Shown piece after piece: positions 9,120 to 16,081 of a DNA stretch of 64,000 bases. The notes beneath the pieces were generated by a model. That model made no database searches, was not told the origin of the DNA, and saw only the letters and a program-made list of their open reading frames with translations. The stretch covers positions 1 to 64,000 of the forward strand of contig CAWDOP010000015.1 in assembly GCA_963804005.1 (NCBI GenBank), in the 5' to 3' direction. Source of the stretch: JAGXRK01 sp963804005 (GTDB lineage Bacteria; Bacteroidota; Ignavibacteria; Ignavibacteriales; Ignavibacteriaceae). The translations under genes and the position numbers were made by a program. Position 1 is the first letter of the stretch, and the number at the start of each line of letters is the position of its first letter.

Positions 9120-9776
9120 TTAGTTTGTTAATGATTGCTCAGCCATAAATGAAGTAAAATCAGGATATACGGGAACATTCAATTTATTTAGCCTTTCTGC
9201 ATCCTGATGCCCGTCTGCAATAATTATAACCTTAATACCTAATTCATTTGCAACATCTTTATCGTGAACAGTATCGCCAATCAGAATTATTTCTTCTTTC
9301 TGATAAGGTAAATCTGCAATAAGCTTCTTCCCTATTTCACTCTTTCCGCCCGCATAAATATTATCCAAACCTGAAAGACTTTTAAAAAAATTCGATATGC
9401 CATAATATTCTACAACTTCACTTAGTGTTTTATGATGATAGGCAGATAAAATTGACTGAGATATGTTATTCTTTTTAAAATAATTTAATGCTTCTATAAC
9501 ACCGGGATACAATTTACATTCATATTTGTGCTGTTCATATTCATCCATAAAATCTTTACCAAGAATTTCAAACGAAGTAACATTAAAATCCAAACCGGCT
9601 TTTTTATAATAATCTTCAACAGGGAAAGTAAAAATTTTTCTGTACTTCTCAAGACTAAGTAAAGGCAGATCAAATCGCTTGAGAATATTATTCATAATAT
9701 CTTTACATAATTCAACATCATTAAATAAAGTGCCGTTCCAATCCCATATAATATGCCTGGTTTTTCTGTTAATCAT
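9120..9776 (-). CDS. HAD-superfamily hydrolase, phosphoglycolate-phosphatase-like
   Basis: At 218 residues it has the size and helical cap of Gph-type HAD phosphatases. Motif I is DWNGTLF with the nucleophile at Asp12; motif II is near SILSAYHHK; a lysine lies at GGKSEIGKK; motif IV reads LIGDTVHDKDVA. The residue two after the nucleophile, normally the aspartate acid/base, is asparagine (DWN). This variant recurs in one HAD subgroup and leaves the exact chemistry uncertain. It overlaps the upstream NUDIX gene by 8 bp, so the two are translationally coupled and perhaps both handle damaged or surplus phosphorylated metabolites. Confidence 0.75.
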   Translation of the reverse strand: MINRKTRHIIWDWNGTLFNDVELCKDIMNNILKRFDLPLLSLEKYRKIFTFPVEDYYKKAGLDFNVTSFEILGKDFMDEYEQHKYECKLYPGVIEALNYFKKNNISQSILSAYHHKTLSEVVEYYGISNFFKSLSGLDNIYAGGKSEIGKKLIADLPYQKEEIILIGDTVHDKDVANELGIKVIIIADGHQDAERLNKLNVPVYPDFTSFMAEQSLTN

Positions 9777-10440
9777 TCACATCCTTTAAAATTCTGCAAA
9801 GTTCATAAACAATTTCCGCAGTAAGTCCCCATAAAACATCAGGTTCTGTATTATATACTATTACCCTGTATTTACCGTTTTTCCAAGGACTAGAATAAAA
9901 TTCCGGCAAACCAAATTTTTTAACCGGAAGTAATTCAATACTTTTTCCATTTGTATCATTATCAACAGTGTGTATCTCAAGCCTCGAGTAAAATATTTCC
10001 GGATCATTTTCCATAAAATAACTCAAGGGTAAAGTAAATATTTTTTCAACTTCTGTTTGGTCTATTTTCAATTCAGAAAGAGAAGTTATATTAATAAAAG
10101 CAAGGAAAGCATCAATCGTTAATCCCATAGGCGCCACCAGAGTTCCGAACTTTGTAATTATTTCGATTTGTTCTACAGTTATTCCAAGTTCTTCCCGGGT
10201 TTCTCTTATTGCAGTATTCAGAAATGTTTTATCCTTATCAGGATCAAACTGACCGCCGGGAAAACTAACTTCGCCGCCCTGTCTAATTCCTGCCGCACGT
10301 TTCTCAAAAAGTAAATGCAGCTGATCTTCAATATTAACAAGAGGAATTAATACAGCCGAGTTAAAGTATTTACTCTTCCCTATTATTTCAGGCGCATTAG
10401 AAAGTTTTTTCTTTATTGAATTTAAGTTAAGCGTATTCAA
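9769..10440 (-). CDS. NUDIX hydrolase, CoA pyrophosphatase-like
   Basis: The protein has 223 residues. The NUDIX box reads as GGQFDPDKD followed by TAIRETREELGI, with the metal-binding REtrEE core. It is preceded by LLFEKRAAGIRQGGEVSFPGG, close to the family signature LTxRSxxLRxHxGxxxFPGG of YeaB/NudL CoA diphosphatases. Those enzymes split CoA into 3',5'-ADP and 4'-phosphopantetheine. The histidine usually seen in that motif is replaced by glutamine here. It leads a two-gene unit with the HAD hydrolase downstream. Confidence 0.75.
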   Translation of the reverse strand: MNTLNLNSIKKKLSNAPEIIGKSKYFNSAVLIPLVNIEDQLHLLFEKRAAGIRQGGEVSFPGGQFDPDKDKTFLNTAIRETREELGITVEQIEIITKFGTLVAPMGLTIDAFLAFINITSLSELKIDQTEVEKIFTLPLSYFMENDPEIFYSRLEIHTVDNDTNGKSIELLPVKKFGLPEFYSSPWKNGKYRVIVYNTEPDVLWGLTAEIVYELCRILKDVND

Positions 10441-10555
10441 ATTACATTGTCAGATTAAATAATTACTTTACTTACCAGAATCAGAGATATTGTAAATCAT
10501 ATTGCTTCAGAAAGTACTCAAAATGAGTGGGCACAGGCAATTCTTTCTTCCTCCG

Positions 10556-10593
10556 AAATAAAAAACCCCGAAAACAATTCATCTTCGAGGTTT
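10556..10593 (-). terminator. Rho-independent terminator of the tRNA transcript
   Basis: On the minus strand a 10-bp stem (AAACCTCGAA pairing with TTCGGGGTTT, one G-U pair) with an 11-nt loop is followed by a T-rich run. It starts 8 nt after the mature 3' end of the tRNA. Confidence 0.8.
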
Positions 10594-10600
10594 ATTCTTG

Positions 10601-10674
10601 TGGGCCCAGATGGACTTGAACCACCGACCCTCTGATTATGAGTCAGATGCTCTAACCAACTGAGCTATGGGCCC
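10601..10674 (-). tRNA. tRNA with CAT anticodon (tRNA-Ile2, or elongator tRNA-Met)
   Basis: The 74-nt gene folds as a standard cloverleaf. The acceptor is GGGCCCA with TGGGCCC and discriminator A; the D-arm is GCTC/GAGC; the anticodon stem is TCTGA/TCAGA around the loop CTCATAA; the T-arm is GGTGG/CCATC with TTCAAGT. CCA is not encoded. The CAT anticodon can mean Met or, after lysidine modification, Ile. The C4-G69 and C5-G68 pairs match the determinants known for the lysidine synthetase TilS in E. coli, so Ile2 is favoured. Four tRNA-derived repeat units lie directly upstream in the same orientation. Confidence 0.92.
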
Positions 10675-11071
10675 GAAATTTTTAAATGCCTTATCAGGCT
10701 TATAAGTCAAATGCTCTAATCCGCCTTTGGCGAGACCTCGTTCTTCGAACGGGCCAACTGAGCTATGGGCCCGAAATTTTTAAATGCCTTATCAGGCTTA
10801 TAAGTCAAATGCTCTAATCCGCCTTTGGCGAGACCTCGTTCTTCGAACGGGCCAACTGAGCTATGGGCCCGAAATTTTTAAATGCCTTATCAGGCTTATA
10901 AGTCAAATGCTCTAATCCGCCTTTGGCGAGACCTCGTTCTTCGAACGGGCCAACTGAGCTATGGGCCCCCGAAATTTTTAAATGCCTTGCCAGACCCCTT
11001 ATAAGTCAGATGCTCTAATCCGCCTTTGGCGAGACCTCGTTCTTTGAATGGGCCAAATGAGCTATGTGCCC
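10675..11071 (-). repeat. Tandem array of four tRNA-derived units, each with a hairpin insert in the D-loop
   Basis: There are three identical 98-bp units (10675-10772, 10773-10870, 10871-10968) and one diverged 103-bp unit (10969-11071). Read on the minus strand, each begins with the same 5' acceptor strand and D-arm as the adjacent tRNA (GGGCCCATAGCTCAGTTGG). A 34-nt insert with two mini-hairpins (CGTTC-GAA-GAACG and CGCC-AAA-GGCG) follows. The D-arm then resumes (TTAGAGC) and runs into the anticodon stem, ending near GACTTATAA. The remainder is a GCCTGATAAGGC hairpin and an AT-rich linker. The 3' half of the tRNA is missing. The 103-bp unit keeps ATCTGACT as in the true tRNA, so it looks oldest. 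Confidence 0.9.
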
Positions 11072-11224
11072 TGATTTTTAGCGCACAAAATTACTTATTC
11101 TAATCCCATAAATCAAGTTCAAATAACCTTTAAAGTAACAAATCGTTTCATAAGTTCTAATCTTGAATCCATATTGGGATGCATAAAAACAAAAAAGAAA
11201 TGCCTGCTACAAAAGAAATAGTTA

Positions 11225-11252
11225 TAAAAAAGCCGCTCATACTGAACGGCTG
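11225..11252 (-). terminator. Rho-independent terminator of the cytochrome operon
   Basis: On the minus strand the AGCCG/CGGCT stem with an 11-nt loop is followed by six Ts. It lies about 30 nt after the stop codon at 11283. The rest of 11072-11282 shows no gene. Confidence 0.75.
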
Positions 11253-11282
11253 TAAATAGATCTTAAATATTGATCGTGATTA

Positions 11283-12134
11283 CTATCCACCTGATAAATC
11301 AGCTACACCATTAATATGCTTAGTAGGATCAATAATATTTCCTGCATTATCAACAACGCTATCATGACAAGCTCCACAAACATTTAATCCATAAGTCTTG
11401 TGTCCGGTTGGAGGTAATCCGTGACATGAACCGCAATCAGCATCCTCATCTCCTTCTGTCCATTTTACAGTTACATTATTACCTACCATTATATCATCCT
11501 TATATGCAAATTGTCTATCTTCAGAAGTAGAATCTCTATAAAAAACAAAATTTCCATGACAATAAGTATCAGAACAGGTGTTGTTTTCAAAATCATAAAC
11601 AGGAGCAATTCCGCCTGTGATCGCAACTCTGCCAAAAATAACTTCAGCCCTGTTGTCATCACCTAAATGCCCTTCAGCATAGAGTGATGATGGAAAAGTG
11701 TGACAGGATGAGCAGCGAACCCGGGCTCCAAGTTCATTATCATAAAGGTGTGCGTTATGTGCACCAACGCCCGGAACGTCAGGTGTAATACCGCCATTAA
11801 GGGCTCTTGGAGGAGCAATTCTTGATGAATTGGAAAAATCACCGTGACAAGTATTACAAGCTTCCGGTCCTGCAGTCTGAGTATGACAAGTTAAGCAGCT
11901 TGACGATACGATACCTCCCGTATAATCACCACCATGGCATTGAATACAACCCTTCATAGACCAGTTTTCGGCTTGTATTAGTTTACCATGAAATTCAAGT
12001 GATAGAGGATTAATAATACCTTTTGCATGCACTCCTGGAAGCTCCGGTTTAGTTATGTCTTCCTGTAGGTCGCTGCAGCTAATTAATATTGCTGATAGTA
12101 AAAAAGCTAATATGAATATTATTAAATGCTTCAT
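11283..12134 (-). CDS. Multihaem c-type cytochrome lipoprotein, CxxxxCH/CxxCH family (7 haem motifs)
   Basis: The start is set at the ATG at 12134. It is preceded by GGAACATCA and begins a lipoprotein signal (MKHLIIFILAFLLSAILISC) with a lipobox cysteine. A longer open frame to 12173 would overlap the previous gene. There are six CxxCH motifs (CIQCH, CLTCH, CNTCH, CSSCH, CGSCH, CGACH) and one CxxxxCH (CSDTYCH). The spacing CSDTYCHGN, W-G, CGSCHGLPP is the signature of the Geobacter-type CxxxxCH/CxxCH cytochrome family. A lipid anchor suggests the outer membrane, possibly exposed at the surface. It is the last gene of the porin-cytochrome operon, 23 nt after the 14-haem gene, and probably the terminal electron donor to outside acceptors (inference). 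Confidence 0.88.
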   Translation of the reverse strand: MKHLIIFILAFLLSAILISCSDLQEDITKPELPGVHAKGIINPLSLEFHGKLIQAENWSMKGCIQCHGGDYTGGIVSSSCLTCHTQTAGPEACNTCHGDFSNSSRIAPPRALNGGITPDVPGVGAHNAHLYDNELGARVRCSSCHTFPSSLYAEGHLGDDNRAEVIFGRVAITGGIAPVYDFENNTCSDTYCHGNFVFYRDSTSEDRQFAYKDDIMVGNNVTVKWTEGDEDADCGSCHGLPPTGHKTYGLNVCGACHDSVVDNAGNIIDPTKHINGVADLSGG

Positions 12135-12157
12135 TGATGTTCCGTCATTAATTTCAA

Positions 12158-13363
12158 TTATATACCGTGACAATAATTACAGAATCCTGCAGTTGTCAGA
12201 GACTGCGGTGTAGCGCTTGTATGGCAGTTATAACAAACTGATCCCATACTGTCATGCCAATCACCTTTTTCATCATTCATAAATCCACGAGCGTGAGTTT
12301 TAGGATTTGTCCCTTTCACACCATCGCTGTCTAGATGACAAGTAATACAAGTAGGATCGGCACCGTTGATATCGTGGCAAGAAGCACAACTTTCAATATC
12401 TCTTCTTGCAAGAGTTCCATGATCTCCACCGCCTGTACCAACACCTAAAGTCTTAAAGGTTGTTTTCAGGTGAGAGGCAGGAACTATTCCACCCAATGCA
12501 AAATCTCCCGTTCCTTCAGAAAAATGACACGATGCACAGAAAGTTTCAACCTGATGGCAACTCTGGCATTCAGCAGTTTTACCTTTTGATTCAATACCAT
12601 GAGTAAAACGGTAATTCAAATCGTGAACTCTGTTTATTGCCTGCTGTCTTACACCGTCAATAAAATTACTAGGGTAATACGGCTGATAAAAATTATCAGG
12701 CATATTGTTTTCCATAATTCCAGTCGTTGCGACATGACAATCGCTGCAGCTTTGATTATTGTGGCACATCATACAGTTAGAATCAAAAGCTGTAGCTGAA
12801 AATTTATGAGAACGTATAAAGCTAACTACTTTATGATCCTGCGGCAGAAGATTAGCTGTGGAGATATGACAGGATTCGCATGCATTGGATGCAACAGTTA
12901 AATCATTATGACAAGAGTAACATTGTTCCATCGGAGGATTAACTCCGCTAGCCTGCCAGCTGTAATCAACTTCTGTTAATCCCTGGTGACAGTCTGTGCA
13001 CTGCATTGATGAATTTTTCAAGTGGAAGCTATGATCAAAAATCAATTCAGGTTTTTTCTGAATAAGAGCTTCGTAATTCTCATTATAATGGCATGTATTA
13101 CATTCTTCATCGTTATCAACCTCATGACAGCTTGCACAATTCTCGTGGTTTGGAAATAACCTGTCGCTAATACTTGTTGATTCAGTTACTGCCGAATGAC
13201 AATTCTGACATTCATCAAGATCAGCATGCAGTTGATGGGAGAATTTAATTATGCCTTCATTTCTCGGTTTTTCATCATTAACCTGGGAAGAATTAAATGC
13301 CGAAAGTAAAAGCATAATAACTGCTGCAATTAAAATTAGAATATAAAATTGTTTTATCTTCAT
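12158..13363 (-). CDS. Multihaem c-type cytochrome (14 CxxCH motifs)
   Basis: The 401-residue protein has an N-terminal hydrophobic segment (FYILILIAAVIMLLLSAF) acting as signal or anchor, then fourteen CxxCH haem-attachment motifs spread to the last residues (CNYCHG). Many additional histidines (FSHQLH, FDHSFH, RVHDLN, FTHGIE) can serve as distal haem ligands, as in bis-histidine cytochromes. The density, about one haem per 28 residues, is typical of electron-wire cytochromes. It lies 14 nt after the porin-like gene in translation order. In known porin-cytochrome conduits such a protein fills the barrel or carries electrons in the periplasm. The electron acceptor cannot be named from sequence. 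Confidence 0.88.
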   Translation of the reverse strand: MKIKQFYILILIAAVIMLLLSAFNSSQVNDEKPRNEGIIKFSHQLHADLDECQNCHSAVTESTSISDRLFPNHENCASCHEVDNDEECNTCHYNENYEALIQKKPELIFDHSFHLKNSSMQCTDCHQGLTEVDYSWQASGVNPPMEQCYSCHNDLTVASNACESCHISTANLLPQDHKVVSFIRSHKFSATAFDSNCMMCHNNQSCSDCHVATTGIMENNMPDNFYQPYYPSNFIDGVRQQAINRVHDLNYRFTHGIESKGKTAECQSCHQVETFCASCHFSEGTGDFALGGIVPASHLKTTFKTLGVGTGGGDHGTLARRDIESCASCHDINGADPTCITCHLDSDGVKGTNPKTHARGFMNDEKGDWHDSMGSVCYNCHTSATPQSLTTAGFCNYCHGI

Positions 13364-13376
13364 AATACTGTATTCG

Positions 13377-14646
13377 CTATAAATTAAGATTGAACCAATG
13401 GTTTAATTTGAATAAGAGTCTCAAATCATTCTTATAAATTTTATTGTTCATATACTGAGCTTGCACATCAAACGATAGCATTCTGTATGGTCTTAAATTC
13501 ACTCCAGCTAATAAAGCAGTCAGCTCATTTACTTCACCATCTTTGGAAAGCTTATAGTTGGTAAATGAAATACCGAGAGAAGGTGTCAGCAAACCATCAA
13601 GGAATGTATATGCAGAATAAAGTGAGAGTGCATCCATTTCACCAGCATATCCAAAAGTTTTCCGATAGTTAATTGTTCCATATCCTGTAGCAAGCCCCAA
13701 ACCTAATCGACTTGAATTATCATCTTTATAGGTTACATAGCCAAATTTTCCGATAACAGTAAAATTTTGATCAATACGATAGTCACCGCCAAACTCAATT
13801 TCCTGTGTGTTGCCATAATCGAATACAGAGAATATTGAATTATATCTTATTCTAGGTTCGCGGTAATTATAATAAACGTTTAATCCCAAATCATCAATTT
13901 GTTCATAGCGGGCATCAATTTCAAATTTGGATGTCTTGTTAAAATTAAGATCATAATCATAACGAGTATCAACAGAAACAAGATTCTTCATAAAGTATGA
14001 GGCTTCTCCGGAGAGAAATTCGTATTGATTAGATTTATTCTCAATCAGAACAGTAATAGGATTAAGGTCGGGATCTAAACGTAAAGCACTATAACTTATT
14101 GGTTTAAAGTTCTTGCTAATATAACCTACAGCAAATCTGAAATCTTCAAGAGCGGTAGTACTCAACTTACCACCGAGGATGTAATTATCTTCCCAGTTCT
14201 CAATAAGTTCTAATTTCTGATAGGCAGGTACATTTGCTCCGTAAAAACCGGAAAGCTGAACATCCCATTTACGAAGGACAAGTGATGCACCGTCGTAGAT
14301 TCCACCTGCAACGCTATTAAATAAAGGTTGTCTCCCTAACTTGAATGTTGCAAGGTCCATGATGTTTCTGGCTTCAAAATAAAGATTATAAAATCTTAAT
14401 CTCGGGTCATTAACTATTTCTTTTACAAAATCGTGTTCAAGGTTAAGGTAAGATCTAACGGAAAAATCATCATAGTTTAAATTAAGATTAAGCATTTGAT
14501 ATGTCCGAAGATTGATTTTCGGACACATCATTTTCATCATATCTTTCAAAACTATAAAGTGAACTGGAGAATCTTCCGTTAATGTTCTGCGCGTATAATG
14601 AAGCCCCAACTGCAAACATCACACAGATGAAGATTAATTTTTTCAT
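13377..14646 (-). CDS. Outer membrane beta-barrel (porin of a porin-cytochrome conduit), frameshifted near the N-terminus
   Basis: The long open frame (13377-14615) encodes alternating beta strands with a terminal aromatic strand (LLFKLNHWFNLNL), as in outer membrane porins. It lacks a signal peptide and starts with an implausible segment. In another frame an ATG at 14646 begins a clean signal peptide (MKKLIFICVMFAVGASLYAQ) and NINGRFSSSLYSFERYDEND. Dropping one A from the A4 tract read on the minus strand (plus-strand T at 14516-14519) joins them as DVSEINLRTYQML and gives about 422 residues. So this is one gene with a single-base frameshift, either real or a sequence error. It sits between the tetrahaem and 14-haem cytochrome genes, which supports a conduit porin. 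Confidence 0.75.
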
Positions 14647-14680
14647 ATTACTCTATTATTTCTGTAAGAATGTTTAAGTA

Positions 14681-15223
14681 CTAATCCTTTTTCACAGGGT
14701 GTTTAATTAGCTCCCAGGCTTCCGCAATATTAATTTCAACGAAAGTCGGGCTTTCCTCATTATGACAACCTACACAAAAATCATCCAGACTTTCATGAAC
14801 GATCAGTCCGTTCTCTATTGATTTCTGCTTGTCTTTCATAACACTCATTGCTTTGTAATCAGCACCAGGACCATGACAGGTTTCGCATTGAACACCGTCT
14901 TCAACTTTAAACTTTGCTCCGAGAAGAGATTTGTCTAGATCGTAACCTGATGCGTGACATTTTAAACATTCAGGAGTTTCTATTGCAGGAGTAGTAAATC
15001 CTTTTTCTTTTGCAATCTTATCAGACTCTTCACATTTAAGAGTTTCATAAGCCTTTGCATGTTTGCTATTCTCCCAGATTGAAAGTTGTTGACCTTGCTT
15101 TTCAGTCTTGTGGCACATTCCACAATCCTTAACGCCAACAAAAGAATGTTCTTTCTGAGCTTGAATGGTAAAGATAGGAATCAGAAAGAAAGTAAGCAAC
15201 CAAAAATATTTGTTAAACCACAT
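14681..15223 (-). CDS. Cytochrome c-554-like tetrahaem protein
   Basis: The start is fixed at the ATG at 15223 by a strong Shine-Dalgarno (AGGAGTT) just upstream, giving MWFNKYFWLLTFFLIPIF and a signal peptide ending near IQAQ. A longer frame reaches 15259 but lacks support. The mature protein has four CxxCH motifs (CGMCH, CLKCH, CETCH, CVGCH). The WENSKHAKAYETL and QCETCHGPGADY segments match the cytochrome c-554 family, periplasmic electron carriers. It is the first gene of the operon and probably hands electrons from the periplasm to the 14-haem and 7-haem proteins. The link to that chain is inference from gene order. Confidence 0.85.
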   Translation of the reverse strand: MWFNKYFWLLTFFLIPIFTIQAQKEHSFVGVKDCGMCHKTEKQGQQLSIWENSKHAKAYETLKCEESDKIAKEKGFTTPAIETPECLKCHASGYDLDKSLLGAKFKVEDGVQCETCHGPGADYKAMSVMKDKQKSIENGLIVHESLDDFCVGCHNEESPTFVEINIAEAWELIKHPVKKD

Positions 15224-15657
15224 AACAACTCCTAATAAATAGTGTTTGAAAATTTCCACTAAAATATATGAAGAAATTTTGTAAAAGGAACTAAAAATTT
15301 CATTTTTTATTTTTCTTTATTTTAAGCAATAGTTAGTTTATTCGATATTTATAAATATCAATTATTGGACTTTATTTTAATATCAAAATAGTGATTAGAT
15401 ATTTTTAATTCTTTTATATTATCTCCCTCAAAGAATAAATTTCACTTCTTTTATAATTCAAACTACAATTAGGAATACCATGAAAATATTGCTTATTATT
15501 GTTTTAATTCTTGTTAATAATAAGGAATTATAAAGTTACGATTACGACCGGTTTAGAAGATAGGAAAATACAGTTTATACTTACCCTGTGACAAAAAATT
15601 CATTTATCATTTAATATTAAAAGAGTACCTTAAACTAGGAAACCAATCAGGTAGCAC
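15224..15657. other. Intergenic region without a recognisable gene
   Basis: This very AT-rich stretch lies between the divergent cytochrome operon and the SET-domain gene. An 18-codon frame at 15480-15533 (start MKILLIIVLILV) looks like the remnant of a signal peptide cut off by a stop. No RNA gene, terminator or clear promoter box was found. Confidence 0.5.
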
Positions 15658-16059
15658 ATGCAAAAGTTCGAATTAGAAAAGTCTATTTATGTTAAAACAT
15701 CATCAATTCACGGAAGCGGAATTTTTACTCCGACACAAATTCCTGCCGGCTCAGCTATTCTGCAAATATCGGGCGAAATAATTTCAGGTAATGAATGTGA
15801 ACGCAGAGAGGAAGAAGAAAACAATGTTTACATCTTCTGGAACGGAGATGATTGTTTCATAGATACTGCTGAGACTAATAAAATTAAATACATAAATCAT
15901 AAATGCGATTATAATTGTGATGTTGTCGAGACCAACAATAATAAATTACTTCTTGTTGCCGCCAGAGATATATTAAGCGATGAAGAACTGACTATTGATT
16001 ATGGATATGAAGAAATTTATTCGGATTGTTCCTGCCAAAATTGTGATAATAAAAATTAA
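15658..16059 (+). CDS. SET-domain protein (putative protein-lysine methyltransferase)
   Basis: The 133-residue protein is a nearly bare SET domain. It has the N-terminal HGSGIFTP motif, YINHKCDYNC corresponding to the NHxCxPN S-adenosylmethionine site, EELTIDYGYEE corresponding to the ELTxDY catalytic motif, and a CSCQNC end resembling the post-SET zinc cysteines. SET enzymes transfer methyl groups to lysine side chains. In bacteria their targets are mostly unknown (ribosomal or DNA-binding proteins have been proposed for some). The gene is alone, convergent with typA, 22 bp from its end. Such small SET proteins are patchy in bacteria, so transfer is possible. Confidence 0.85.
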   Translation: MQKFELEKSIYVKTSSIHGSGIFTPTQIPAGSAILQISGEIISGNECERREEEENNVYIFWNGDDCFIDTAETNKIKYINHKCDYNCDVVETNNNKLLLVAARDILSDEELTIDYGYEEIYSDCSCQNCDNKN

Positions 16060-16081
16060 TAATTAAAGCTATATAAAATTA

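Noticed and set aside
10675..11071. CRISPR array
   Set aside because: The units are contiguous 98-bp copies with no unique spacers and clearly derive from the adjacent tRNA.
12599..12799. 66-codon plus-strand frame inside the 14-haem cytochrome gene
   Set aside because: It is antisense to a gene with fourteen regularly placed haem motifs.
15480..15533. 18-codon frame with a signal-peptide-like start
   Set aside because: It is too short to call a gene; mentioned only as a possible remnant.
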